DNA of 64,000 nucleotides from JADHLN01 sp965658435. Lineage in GTDB: Bacteria > Pseudomonadota > Alphaproteobacteria > Rickettsiales > JABIRX01. A program made the position numbers and the translations under genes. How positions within the stretch are numbered: position 1 is the stretch's first letter; each line of letters begins with the position of its first letter. A model generated the notes under the pieces. That model did no database searches. It had not been told where the DNA came from and worked only from the letters and a program-made list of their open reading frames with translations. Below are positions 18,666 to 28,054 of the stretch, in pieces. The DNA is taken from positions 28,995 to 92,994 of the forward strand of contig CBFHSE010000001.1 in assembly GCA_965658435.1 (NCBI GenBank), written 5' to 3'.

Positions 18666-19535
18666 ATGTATAGAAAAGCTCTCTATATTTTCTCTTTATT
18701 TATATTGCAACCTAATTTTGTCTTCGCTTCAGAAGAAAATAATTTTGAGTATGAATATATACAGCCTAAAAAACCAATAGAAGAAGTAATATTAAACCCT
18801 CAAGAAGATATTAAAGATTTTTCCCAATATCAGGGAGATCATGATAAAAAATGGTATAAAAAAACAAAAAAAGAGCGCAATAAATATATTAATTTTGCCA
18901 TAAATTATAGTTTTGCTAATGATATTGATGTAAAATCTGATAATATTTTTTATCCTGCGGCAAATGATTCTGCAACTAATGTGGGATATATAGGAAAAAT
19001 AGATCGAAAAGGGGGGCTAGGTATTGATTTAGCTTATGGCTTTGAGTTAAATAAATTATTAGATTTTGAAGTAGAAACTCACTACACGCGTTCTTATGTG
19101 AATAAATTTATTAAAACAAAAATTAATTCAATAAATTTAGGAGGTGCAACTTATACAGAAGCTGGCCCACAAAACCCAGAAAAAGAAGATGATGAAGTTT
19201 TAACCTCTTTAAGTGCTACAGCCAATATAATATTAAATTTTCCCGGTGAAAAATTTTCTCCTTATCTTGGAGGTGGTTATGGAATTGGCATAATAGGAAT
19301 TAGCTCTGATTACAATGAACATGAAGTTATAGTAGCAAAATTAGGTCTAAATTATATCTTAAGCTATAAAATGAAATTATATCTCCAGCTCAAACAATTA
19401 ATGTTTGATAAGGTTAAATATAGCTATAACACCAGTCAAAAAGAAACAAATACTGCTTATAATGATAAGAAATATTATTTTGAGCATGATTTTGATGAGA
19501 CCGTATTAAGTATTGGCTATAAGTTTAATTTTTAA
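18666..19535 (+). CDS. Outer-membrane beta-barrel protein (surface antigen-like)
   Basis: Predicted secreted outer-membrane porin-like protein. The first 22 residues form a Sec signal peptide (hydrophobic YIFSLFILQPNFVFA, cleavage before SEE). The mature protein has a charged linker (about 23-75), then alternating strands such as INFAINYSFAND, LGIDLAYGFELN and SPYLGGGYGIGIIGI, and ends in LSIGYKFNF; the terminal Phe is the usual recognition signal for the barrel-assembly machinery. Size suggests an 8-10 strand barrel like those of Rickettsiales surface antigens. Twelve bp before rsmE. Confidence 0.8.
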   Translation: MYRKALYIFSLFILQPNFVFASEENNFEYEYIQPKKPIEEVILNPQEDIKDFSQYQGDHDKKWYKKTKKERNKYINFAINYSFANDIDVKSDNIFYPAANDSATNVGYIGKIDRKGGLGIDLAYGFELNKLLDFEVETHYTRSYVNKFIKTKINSINLGGATYTEAGPQNPEKEDDEVLTSLSATANIILNFPGEKFSPYLGGGYGIGIIGISSDYNEHEVIVAKLGLNYILSYKMKLYLQLKQLMFDKVKYSYNTSQKETNTAYNDKKYYFEHDFDETVLSIGYKFNF

Positions 19536-19547
19536 ATATCTTAAATA

Positions 19548-20267
19548 ATGAAAATTAGGCTTTATATAAATAATACTATTAAAATTAATTCCCTAATTAT
19601 ATTAAATAAATTTCAAAGCAATTATTTAATTAAGGTTTTAAGATTAAAAATTAACCAAGAAATATATATATTTGATAATAAAACAGGGGAATATCTAGCT
19701 GACATTAAAGAGATAGATAAATTAAGTAAAATATTTGTAAAAAAACAAATTAAAAATTTTAAAATATCATCAAATATTTCTCTAGCCTTTGCCCCAGTTA
19801 AAAATGTTAAAGCTGAATATTTAGTTACCAAGGCTACTGAATTAGGTGTACATAAAATTTATCCAATAATCACTGATTTTACAATTGTTAGAAAAGTAAA
19901 TTTAGAAAGATTACAAGCTAATATTATTGAAGCATCAGAACAATGTGAAAGAATAGATTTAGCTTCTATTTATGAAATTAGCACCTTAAAAAATTTCTTA
20001 AAAAAAATAACTAATGAAATATTAATTTTTGCAGATGAAGCAAGAGAAGGTTTTAATGCAGAAAATTCTTTTAAAAATATCAAAAATAATGCTGAAGTTA
20101 TTATTATAATTGGACCAGAAGGTGGTTTTAATGCAGCTGAAAGAAAGCTAATAAATTCCCATCCAAATAGCATAAATCTAACCTTAGGTGCAAGAATATT
20201 AAGAGCTGATACAGCAATAATATCTGCTTTAGCTTTAGCAAATAATTATTTGCTAAATTGCTCTTGA
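19548..20267 (+). CDS. rsmE: 16S rRNA (uracil-1498-N3)-methyltransferase
   Basis: Methylates U1498 of 16S rRNA. The 239-residue protein has the N-terminal PUA-like part and the SPOUT knot with IIGPEGGFNAAERKLI followed by LTLGARILRADTAIISALA, the family signature for SAM binding. The stop is TGA, one of the genes showing that TGA is a normal stop codon here. It follows the beta-barrel gene by 12 bp and precedes htpG by 52 bp. Confidence 0.95.
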   Translation: MKIRLYINNTIKINSLIILNKFQSNYLIKVLRLKINQEIYIFDNKTGEYLADIKEIDKLSKIFVKKQIKNFKISSNISLAFAPVKNVKAEYLVTKATELGVHKIYPIITDFTIVRKVNLERLQANIIEASEQCERIDLASIYEISTLKNFLKKITNEILIFADEAREGFNAENSFKNIKNNAEVIIIIGPEGGFNAAERKLINSHPNSINLTLGARILRADTAIISALALANNYLLNCS

Positions 20268-20319
20268 AATTTGTTAGATAGTTACTATCTATTAACATAA
20301 ATTAAATTTAAATCTAAAA

Positions 20320-22200
20320 ATGGCAGCAGCAAAACAAGAAACACATAAATTTGACGCAGAAATCAGTAAAGTACTTAACTTAGTTATTAATTCGCTTTAT
20401 ACAAATCAAGAAATTTTTTTAAGAGAGTTATTATCAAATGCAAGCGACGCTTGCGACAAATTACGTTATGAAATAAATAGTAATGAAAAAATTGCCAGCA
20501 AGCTAAAAGATAACCCCTTAAAAATTAGCGTAAAAATCAATGAAAAAGAAAAAACATTAGAAGTTTTTGATAGTGGGATAGGTATGAATAAGCAAGATTT
20601 GATAGAAAATCTTGGTACAATTGCTAAATCAGGAACACAAAAATTTTTAGATTCTCTTCAAGAAGGTGAAAAAAAATCTAGTGATTTAATAGGACAATTT
20701 GGAGTAGGTTTCTATGCATCATTTATGGTTGCAGATAAAGTGACAGTTATTTCAAGCAAAGCAGGAGAAAAAAAAGCATTTAAATGGGAGTCAGAAGGAA
20801 CTGGTGAATTTATTTTGGAAGAAATATCAGATGATATTAGAGGTACTAAGATCACCTTATTTTTAAAACAAGATTTTGACAAATTTCTTGATAAATTTAA
20901 CGTAAAAAACATCATTAAAACATATTCAGATCATATCGGGTTTCCAATAGAATTAATAGCTGAGAATGAAGAAAAACCCGAAATTGTAAATTCTGTTGAG
21001 GCTTTATGGCACAAAGCTAAAAAAGATATCAGCAAAGAAGAATATAATTCTTTTTATAAAAATTTAGATCACGCTGTTGATGATGCTTGGCTTACAATAC
21101 ATAATAAAGTGGAAGGGGTAATAGATTACACAAACTTATTATTTATACCTAGCAAAAGACCGTTTGATATATTCCATCCAGATCGCAAATGTTCTGTTAA
21201 ATTATATGTTAAAAAAGTTTTTATTACTGAAGATAATCATGTTGAATTAATTCCTGCATATTTAAGATTTTTAAGAGGAATAATAGACTCTCAAGATTTG
21301 CCTTTGAATATTTCTCGAGAAACCTTACAAAATAATACCACAATTGATAGGATTCGTAACAGTGTTGTTAAAAAAATCCTTGCAGAGCTCAATAAAAAAA
21401 TGGAAAATAACCTAACAGAATATGAAAAATTCTGGGATAATTTTGGTGCGGTTCTAAAAGAAGCTCTATGTGAATATACAGTTGATAAAGATAAAATCTT
21501 TGATCTTTGTTTATTTAAAACATCAAAATCCAATGGTAAATATATAAGTCTTAAACAATATGTTGCAAGAATGCAAAAAGAGCAAAAAGCAATTTATTGT
21601 TTAATTGGAAATGATTTAGAAGCTATGGTAGAAAATCCTCAAATAGAGAGCTTCAAAGAAAAAGATATAGAAATTTTATTTTTAACAGATGGGGTAGATG
21701 ATTTTTGGTTGACTACAAATCCAAAATATCAAGAAAAAGATATTAAATCTGTTGCTAGATCAGCAAGCGATCTTGAAGATCAAAATGAAGCTAAGGCCAA
21801 AGAAAAAGATATAAAAAAAGAAGAAAAAAATAAATATGAAGATTTATTAGCTGCAATGAAAGAAGCTCTAGCTGATAGAATAGCTGATGTTAAAATTTCA
21901 AAAAAATTAACTTCATCACCTGCATGTTTAGCAGTTTCTGAGCATGGAATGGATATTAGAATGGAAAGAATGTTAATTGAGCAAGGTCAATTAAAAGAAG
22001 CCTCAAAGAAAATATTGGAAATAAATCCTGAGCATAAAATCTTGAAAGCAATGCATAAAAATTTTCAAACAAATAAGTCTGAATTTAACGATTATTGTTT
22101 AGTTTTATTTGATCAAGCATGTATCATTGAAGGAGAAGCAATTAAAGACCCTTTAAAGCTTGCAAAAAGAATTACAAGCTTACTTGAAAAATTATCTTAA
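20320..22200 (+). CDS. htpG: Molecular chaperone HtpG (Hsp90)
   Basis: Cytoplasmic ATP-dependent chaperone. Full-length at 626 residues with the GHKL ATPase motifs FLRELLSNASDACDKLRYE, DSGIGMNKQDLIENLGTIAK and GQFGVGFYASFMVADKV, the middle-domain NISRETLQNN segment, and the C-terminal dimerisation part containing SPACLAVSEHGMDIRMERM. The N-terminus THKFDAEISKVLNLVINSLY is typical. The final MEEVD of eukaryotic Hsp90 is absent, as expected for bacteria. Probably its own unit or follows rsmE. Confidence 0.98.
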   Translation: MAAAKQETHKFDAEISKVLNLVINSLYTNQEIFLRELLSNASDACDKLRYEINSNEKIASKLKDNPLKISVKINEKEKTLEVFDSGIGMNKQDLIENLGTIAKSGTQKFLDSLQEGEKKSSDLIGQFGVGFYASFMVADKVTVISSKAGEKKAFKWESEGTGEFILEEISDDIRGTKITLFLKQDFDKFLDKFNVKNIIKTYSDHIGFPIELIAENEEKPEIVNSVEALWHKAKKDISKEEYNSFYKNLDHAVDDAWLTIHNKVEGVIDYTNLLFIPSKRPFDIFHPDRKCSVKLYVKKVFITEDNHVELIPAYLRFLRGIIDSQDLPLNISRETLQNNTTIDRIRNSVVKKILAELNKKMENNLTEYEKFWDNFGAVLKEALCEYTVDKDKIFDLCLFKTSKSNGKYISLKQYVARMQKEQKAIYCLIGNDLEAMVENPQIESFKEKDIEILFLTDGVDDFWLTTNPKYQEKDIKSVARSASDLEDQNEAKAKEKDIKKEEKNKYEDLLAAMKEALADRIADVKISKKLTSSPACLAVSEHGMDIRMERMLIEQGQLKEASKKILEINPEHKILKAMHKNFQTNKSEFNDYCLVLFDQACIIEGEAIKDPLKLAKRITSLLEKLS

Positions 22201-22308
22201 TTTAATAATTTCAAATTAAAATTTTTACTAATTGATAAATTTCAGTAATCTATCTTTTGACTCATCTTAAAAAAAATGCTATCATGCAGAAAATTTAAGG
22301 TGGAAATT

Positions 22309-25300
22309 ATGATAGAGCAGGAATTTTTACAGCAAATAGTAGCTACAACATCAAATCATAATAATCCAGATAGTTTAGTAGAGGAAATAGCTCAACTTGA
22401 GTATACAGTTACATATATCTATCAATTAAATGGCAATTCAGAATCAGCTTCATTATTAAATAAATTAAGAGTGAATGAAAATATGGATCCAAAAGACAAA
22501 AATTATGGACTAGTTGCATTTGCAATAATAAATCACATATTGAATGAAGATGGCAAATCACCTGAAGAAACGAACATAAAACAACATAAGGAAACATTAA
22601 TAGAATTTTTGCTGTTAATGAACAATGAAAGACCGAATTTGATTAAGGATGTTTTATCCTCATTAGAGGAAAACACTAATCATATACCTACATATTTACT
22701 TATTTTAAATAAAGCAATGGAGTCAAATAACGTATCAGTTACATCTCTTCGATCTGTTAGGAATGAGGAAATCATTAAAGCTATTATAAACAAATCAGAT
22801 CCTACAGATATAACAGATGATGCTTATTATGATGGTAAGATTAATCATTTTAAACAAGAAAATAAAGTGTTACAAGAATTATTCGTCCTATATCAGAAAG
22901 TAGCAGAGCAGAAAAGAAAAGCGGAGGAGGAAGCAAGAAAAGTGGCAGAAGCGGAGGAAGCAAGAAAAGCGGCAGAAGCGGAGGAGGAAGCAAGAAAAGT
23001 GGCAGAAGCGGAGGAATCAAGAAAAGCGGCAGCAGCAAAACTATTGCAAGCTAGTATAAGACGTTTGAAACCAAGAAAAGCAGCTGAAGCGGAGGAAGCA
23101 AGAAAAGCGGAGGAGGAAGCAAGAAAAGTGGCAGAGCAGGAAAGAAAAGCAGCAGAAAGAGCAAGAAAGGCGGCAGAAGAGGCAAGAAAAGCAGAAGCTA
23201 AAAGGAAAGCTGAGGAAGAAGAAGCAAGAAGGAAAGCTGAGGAAGCAAGAAGGAAAGCTGAGGAAGAAGCAGCAAGAAGGAAAGATAAGAAAGAAGCAGC
23301 AAGAAGAAAAGCTGATGAAGCAAGAAGGAAAGCTGATGAAGCAAGAAGGAAAGCTGATGAAGCAAGAAGGAAAGCTGAGGAAGCAAGAAGGAAAGCTGAG
23401 GAAGAAGCAGCAAGAAGGAAAGCTGAGGAAGAAGTAAAAAAGAAATCTGAGGAAGAAGCAGCAAATCTATTACAAGGTTACATAAGGCGGAGTTTAGAAA
23501 AGAAGAATAAAGATAAAGAAGAAAGAAAATCATATGAACTATATCAGAAATTATTAAAAAAAATTGAAATTCCGAAAGGTGTAAGTGAAGATGATAAAGA
23601 AAAATATCAAGAATATTTAGATCAGTTAATCAATCCAAATACACCATTCTTAACATATAATAATGCCCATATAGATATAGATATTGATATAAAAAAAGAA
23701 TTATTAAAACAACTGCTAAGCTTTTCTCCAAGAAAAGAAATAAAAGATCTTATTAGCAAAGAGTTAGGGTCTATCCAAGGAAATTTAAAAGATTATCTCG
23801 ATTGTTTTTGTGACAAAATTGAAGATTTAGAATTGCTAAGTGGGAATATTATTAAGGATAAAAAATTAGTAGAAAAATTAATAGACATTGCAAGCAATAC
23901 AGATAAAGGAAAAGTAATTATCCAATATTTTTATAACAAAAGAGAAAATATAACTTTAACAGGCAATAATTTTGAAGAAATATTTAAAATAATTTTAAAT
24001 AATCCTGATTTTTTCAAAAAATATACAGACGGTAAAATTCAATATTTAAAATTTTTAGCATGTTCTATAGATAAAGATATATCTCACGATCTAATTGGTC
24101 TCATGGAAAATTTTGCACTTGAAACCGAAAGAGCTGACATTAAGAATCAAATTTATTTGATGTTGTTACTTGATAAAAATGGCATTTTTTTTACTAAAGA
24201 TTTATTTGATCAATATAAGATGTTTTATAATGATAATCAAGATAATGAAACATTAAAAAGGGGTTTTCTTTCTGCTATAGAAAAATCTAAAGAAACTCTA
24301 GTTCAATATTATATAGCTAGAAAATTATTAGAAGCTCTAGAAATTTCTTCAGAGAGAAAAGAATATAATATAAATGCCTTTACAGAAGAAGAATTAAGAA
24401 ATCCTAGCCTAGTTTTTTTAGAGAAATTATGTAAAGAAATTATAGCAACCCCCACAAATAGATTAACTGAGTTTAAAAAAGAACTTAATACCAATAATAT
24501 TCCAGAATCAAGTAGGCTATATGATCTCTTTATAGATTTCTTTATTAAAAAATATATAAACGAAACTGAAACATTAAGTAAGTTTTTTCCTGAAATAGGT
24601 TCAGATCATTTAACCTTAGATCAGATATATATTTTATTAAGCAATCCTCAAAATATAAATTTATTAGAATTTAAACTAAAGCAGGATCCTGAAATTTATA
24701 TGAGGCATGGATTAGATTTTCACAATCTAGCTCTCTGCGAATTTTTAGTGTATAATAGTTTGATACTTCCTTCTAATCATTTAAAACTGATACAGGAATA
24801 TGAAAAATTGAAATCACATAAATCTGATATTGAATATATATTATATTATGGTGGTAATCACCCAGAATTAGAAACATCATCTGGTTTGAATGAGGGATAT
24901 GAAAAAGCTACTTCACTATTATTAAGTGTTAGTATAGAAGAGAGAAGTCATTTATTAATTCCATTTTTTAGATTAGCTCTTGAATTAAAAGTAGATTTAA
25001 AGCCCATTCTAGATAAATTTATACAAGAAAATTATGAAACAGAATTACTTAACATTATACAAATCTTACCTCCGGATTCTGTTAAATATTTATTAATAAA
25101 TAGTAAGAAACTAATTGCTAATGAGAAGCTTGAAAAATATACACAAACTATACTAGATCCCAATCAGTTTTGGAAAGTCATAATGGACATAGATTTACCA
25201 TCATTAGAACGCCAACAAATATTTGCCTGCTTATATAAATTGGATGGAGTATCTTTTGGAGATGAAGATGTCGGTCTAATAAAAGAAAGATATGGTCAAG

Positions 25301-26436
25301 ATTGGCGTGATGCTTTTGAAGCTCATAAGAAATATCAAGATATTATTAGAAAGTATGATCAAGGCATATTAACAGCTAATGATCTTAATCAAGTAAATTT
25401 ATCAATGATATTAAATAATGGAGTACCCTTATTTTTAATGTTATGTAAAAGTAATGATTTTAATGAGATAGTATTGAAAAGTATCCAAAATTCAGTAACA
25501 GGAGAAATATTTTTAACAGATGAACAAGGAAAAAATATACTTCATATATTGATAGAATCGAAAAATAGAACATTATTAGAATCATTGCTAAAAGATAAAG
25601 ATTTGCAACATGATGTAAAACAGCTTTCAGGTATGCTAGATAATAAAGGGAATAGTATTTTTAATTTTGTTGATAATCAACAAGACATCCATAGTCTTTT
25701 AAAAGACTTATTTGAAAGTGGTATTTCTCCTAATATTCATGATAAATACGGTAACACTCCTTTAATTAATGCTTGTCGATGTTATTTACAATCAAAATCA
25801 GATAAAGAAAGACATACAGCAATATTTGAAGTTTTATTTGTTCATGGTGCTGATCCAAATATTAAAATTGGAACAAAGACAATGTTAGATATATTTTTAT
25901 CTAAAAATGATTTAAAGTTAGTTGAACTTGCTCTTAAAAAATGTGATAATATTGCAATTAGTGCCAGTAATATAACAAAATTAATAGAATGCTTAGATAA
26001 AATAGAAAACAGCAAAGCTAATTATGAAGATGATGGTCAAAAGAAGGAATTTGATGGTAAAAAAGAGAGACTTAAGAGCAGAATATTAGATATTATCGAT
26101 CTTGCTATTGATAAAGAGAAGGCTGAAATAACAAATGAACACGCTCTTTCTGTTTTAAATATAATGAAAGCACAAGATAAAGATCAAGAACATAAAGATC
26201 TAAAAAATCTTTATCGGAAATTCTTAGACAAAATGAGAAAGGAAGCAGGGATGGGAAATAGAGGATTATTAAGAGTAGGTTCACTACCATCTATGATAGG
26301 AGGCAATCCTCCTCCATATATAGAGTCTTTAATGGCGCTAGATGCCAGATATGTAGGCATTGCAGCACAAAGTGGTAGGCCATTAGAACCAATGAGGCCA
26401 GGAGCAGCAGCAGGAGCAGCAGGGTTTTGTAAGTAA
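22309..26436 (+). CDS. Large eukaryote-like protein: coiled coil with two IQ-like motifs, C-terminal ankyrin-like repeats; candidate host-interaction protein
   Basis: Not a known family as a whole. The start is the ATG at 22309 (1375 residues), preceded at 5 nt by aaggtgg; an upstream in-frame ATG at 22276 would add 11 residues and has no such site, but residue numbers below count from it. Residues 1-210 are helical. About 211-415 is a charged coiled coil (EARRKAE-type heptads). On each side is an IQ-like motif: AAAKLLQASIRRLKPRK (LQ at 257-258) and AANLLQGYIRRSLEKK (LQ at 399-400), fitting [I/L]QxxxRxxxx[R/K] of calmodulin-binding IQ motifs. A long helical region follows. Near residues 1080-1210 are ankyrin-like units (DEQGKNILHILIESKN; DKYGNTPLINAC; VLFVHGADPNI). 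The tail is Gly/Pro/Ala-rich. No signal peptide. Function unknown; secretion into a eukaryotic host is inference. Confidence 0.8.
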   Translation: MIEQEFLQQIVATTSNHNNPDSLVEEIAQLEYTVTYIYQLNGNSESASLLNKLRVNENMDPKDKNYGLVAFAIINHILNEDGKSPEETNIKQHKETLIEFLLLMNNERPNLIKDVLSSLEENTNHIPTYLLILNKAMESNNVSVTSLRSVRNEEIIKAIINKSDPTDITDDAYYDGKINHFKQENKVLQELFVLYQKVAEQKRKAEEEARKVAEAEEARKAAEAEEEARKVAEAEESRKAAAAKLLQASIRRLKPRKAAEAEEARKAEEEARKVAEQERKAAERARKAAEEARKAEAKRKAEEEEARRKAEEARRKAEEEAARRKDKKEAARRKADEARRKADEARRKADEARRKAEEARRKAEEEAARRKAEEEVKKKSEEEAANLLQGYIRRSLEKKNKDKEERKSYELYQKLLKKIEIPKGVSEDDKEKYQEYLDQLINPNTPFLTYNNAHIDIDIDIKKELLKQLLSFSPRKEIKDLISKELGSIQGNLKDYLDCFCDKIEDLELLSGNIIKDKKLVEKLIDIASNTDKGKVIIQYFYNKRENITLTGNNFEEIFKIILNNPDFFKKYTDGKIQYLKFLACSIDKDISHDLIGLMENFALETERADIKNQIYLMLLLDKNGIFFTKDLFDQYKMFYNDNQDNETLKRGFLSAIEKSKETLVQYYIARKLLEALEISSERKEYNINAFTEEELRNPSLVFLEKLCKEIIATPTNRLTEFKKELNTNNIPESSRLYDLFIDFFIKKYINETETLSKFFPEIGSDHLTLDQIYILLSNPQNINLLEFKLKQDPEIYMRHGLDFHNLALCEFLVYNSLILPSNHLKLIQEYEKLKSHKSDIEYILYYGGNHPELETSSGLNEGYEKATSLLLSVSIEERSHLLIPFFRLALELKVDLKPILDKFIQENYETELLNIIQILPPDSVKYLLINSKKLIANEKLEKYTQTILDPNQFWKVIMDIDLPSLERQQIFACLYKLDGVSFGDEDVGLIKERYGQDWRDAFEAHKKYQDIIRKYDQGILTANDLNQVNLSMILNNGVPLFLMLCKSNDFNEIVLKSIQNSVTGEIFLTDEQGKNILHILIESKNRTLLESLLKDKDLQHDVKQLSGMLDNKGNSIFNFVDNQQDIHSLLKDLFESGISPNIHDKYGNTPLINACRCYLQSKSDKERHTAIFEVLFVHGADPNIKIGTKTMLDIFLSKNDLKLVELALKKCDNIAISASNITKLIECLDKIENSKANYEDDGQKKEFDGKKERLKSRILDIIDLAIDKEKAEITNEHALSVLNIMKAQDKDQEHKDLKNLYRKFLDKMRKEAGMGNRGLLRVGSLPSMIGGNPPPYIESLMALDARYVGIAAQSGRPLEPMRPGAAAGAAGFCK
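23203..23457 (+). repeat. In-frame tandem repeat encoding EARRKA-type heptads
   Basis: Degenerate repeats inside the large coiled-coil gene. At 23308-23400 the unit is an almost exact 21-bp repeat (gaagcaagaaggaaagctga plus t or g), one heptad per copy, in about four near-identical copies; flanking copies vary with 18-30 bp units. Unit lengths are multiples of three, so gain or loss of copies would keep the frame. Confidence 0.9.
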
Positions 26437-26544
26437 ATTTGGAAGGTAGAGCTGTGGCTTCAAAACAATCACCTATATAAGAAGATCTTAAACTCTATAA
26501 AAAAACATGTTAAATCTTATAAGTTTTTTTACAGTAAAACAATT

Positions 26545-27204
26545 CTATAATAATGCCTCGTTAAATCCCAAAAGATTCATAGATTCTCTGAATTTATCAG
26601 GCATTTCAGCTGTAAAAATTTTCTTTTTACCAAGGTAATTATCAATTTCTAATTTATAAGCATGTAAATGAATTTTATTATGAAGGTTATTTTTAAAGGC
26701 ATTTTTGCCTCCATATTTACCATCTCCAAGAATAGGGCAGTTAAGATCTTTCAAATGAATTCTAATTTGATGTTTACGTCCAGTAATAGGATATAAAGCA
26801 GCAAAGCTAAGCTCATTTCCTACATAATCAATAATCTCATACTCAGTTAATGCAGCTTGTTTTCCTTTATGTTCATTATAGATAGGAGTAGATATTTTAC
26901 CACGCAGCTTTTTTGGTCTACCAATAATTATAGCAAGATATGTTTTCCATATTTTCTTATATTTGAATTTTTCAATTAAATTAGCCGCAATTTTTTGATT
27001 TTTAGCTAATATTAAAATACCTGAAGTATCCTTATCTATTCTATGAGTTAGCCGATAATCAAATAGCTGATCAACAGAAATCTGTACTTTACTTCCACCT
27101 TGCACAGCAAGATTAGCCGGTTTATTTAAAACCAGAATATTTTCATCTTCAAAAATTTTATTTCTTAGTAATTCAGATTTTAATTTATAGTTATTATTAG
27201 GCAT
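26545..27204 (-). CDS. RNA pseudouridine synthase, RluA family, short form
   Basis: Isomerises uridine to pseudouridine in rRNA or tRNA. The catalytic motif is LTHRIDKDTSGILILAK with Asp near residue 57; the N-terminal FEDENILVLNKPANLAVQGG and the later TGRKHQIRIHL and NCPILGDGKYGG are all family landmarks. At 219 residues it lacks the N-terminal S4 domain of RluC/RluD and is nearer to RluA in size; the target base cannot be assigned. Its start overlaps the end of the downstream-strand neighbour crcB by 8 nt, suggesting the order uspA-like, crcB, pseudouridine synthase in one transcript behind maeB. Confidence 0.9.
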   Translation of the reverse strand: MPNNNYKLKSELLRNKIFEDENILVLNKPANLAVQGGSKVQISVDQLFDYRLTHRIDKDTSGILILAKNQKIAANLIEKFKYKKIWKTYLAIIIGRPKKLRGKISTPIYNEHKGKQAALTEYEIIDYVGNELSFAALYPITGRKHQIRIHLKDLNCPILGDGKYGGKNAFKNNLHNKIHLHAYKLEIDNYLGKKKIFTAEMPDKFRESMNLLGFNEALL

Positions 27205-27580
27205 TTAGCTTTACAAAAGATAAATACATAATAAAGAAAGGAATAAAAAAAGACAAACATATATAAAGCACACCTAGCATTATCTCTTTCTCAAAACATA
27301 AAGTTGTAGCTTCAAAAATATAGGTTGAATAAGTAGTATAAGATCCTAAAAAACCAGTAAAAATAAACAGCTTAAAATTATCACTTAAAGTAAAATATTT
27401 AGTAAAATATATAAATAAAGCAAATAATAAAGAACCACTAATATTAATAATTAGCACAGCAACAGGCATGTTTACTATATTAAAAACCTTATATGAAGTT
27501 AGAATTTTTGTTAAAAAATAACGAAAAAAAGTTCCAATCATTCCACCGCTTAGCAGAAAAAACAAAGAAGTAAAACTCAT
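27197..27580 (-). CDS. crcB: Fluoride channel CrcB/FluC
   Basis: Exports fluoride passively as a dual-topology dimer. The 127-residue protein has four hydrophobic helices, the N-terminal GGMIGTFFRYFLT, the central NISGSLLFALF and the signature TGFLGSYTTYSTYIFEA with the phenol/aromatic-lined pore segment (Phe replaced by Tyr at some positions). A single gene, so a homodimer is expected. It overlaps the pseudouridine synthase start by 8 nt and follows the UspA-like gene by 6 bp. Confidence 0.93.
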   Translation of the reverse strand: MSFTSLFFLLSGGMIGTFFRYFLTKILTSYKVFNIVNMPVAVLIINISGSLLFALFIYFTKYFTLSDNFKLFIFTGFLGSYTTYSTYIFEATTLCFEKEIMLGVLYICLSFFIPFFIMYLSFVKLNA

Positions 27581-27586
27581 TGCAAA

Positions 27587-28054
27587 TTATATGATTTTTT
27601 TGATTTCTTCTTCCGAAAGACTATTAGGAATAATAGAAATAGGTGTAAAAATTTTAATAGCAGATAATTCAGCTATATGAGATATTAGCTTTCCTTTGCT
27701 TGAAGATTCCTCGCAAGATGATAATATAATTAAATTAATAGATTTATCATTTTCTAATACTTTAGAAATTTCATCACTTATTATGCCTTCTTTTATATTT
27801 ATAACAGGTAGAATATTAGAAAGTTTTTTTATATAGGCTGAAATTTCATTTAAGCTATCTTCCTGATCTTGTCTTTTTTCCTGATCCATAATTTTATCAA
27901 CTGAAAATAAACCATAGCCTTTATTAACAGTGTCAATTACAGATAAAATCTCTATTAACGCCCCATCTTTTTTTGCCTTTAAAGCCGCATATTTTAAGGC
28001 AGCTGCGCAGTTTTTTAAATTACTAACACAAATTAAATATTTATTTTTTACCAT
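27587..28054 (-). CDS. Universal stress protein (UspA) family
   Basis: Small cytoplasmic Usp-fold protein, probably a stress-response dimer. After the start at ATG 28054 the first strand KYLICVSN, the following helix with ALKYAALKAKKDGA, IEILSVID, and the later LIILSSCEE match the Usp fold. The ATP-binding G-x2-G-x9-G pattern is only partly visible (SSSKGKLISHIAEL), so nucleotide binding is unsure. A GTG at 28087 would give a longer protein. The chosen start overlaps the last codons of maeB by 14 nt, implying translational coupling. Confidence 0.75.
   Translation of the reverse strand: MVKNKYLICVSNLKNCAAALKYAALKAKKDGALIEILSVIDTVNKGYGLFSVDKIMDQEKRQDQEDSLNEISAYIKKLSNILPVINIKEGIISDEISKVLENDKSINLIILSSCEESSSKGKLISHIAELSAIKIFTPISIIPNSLSEEEIKKII

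Noticed and set aside
22850..23533. Minus-strand Leu/Pro-rich open frames
   Set aside because: They are the antisense of the heptad repeat; the composition is a by-product of the AAG/GAA/GCA codons on the real strand.
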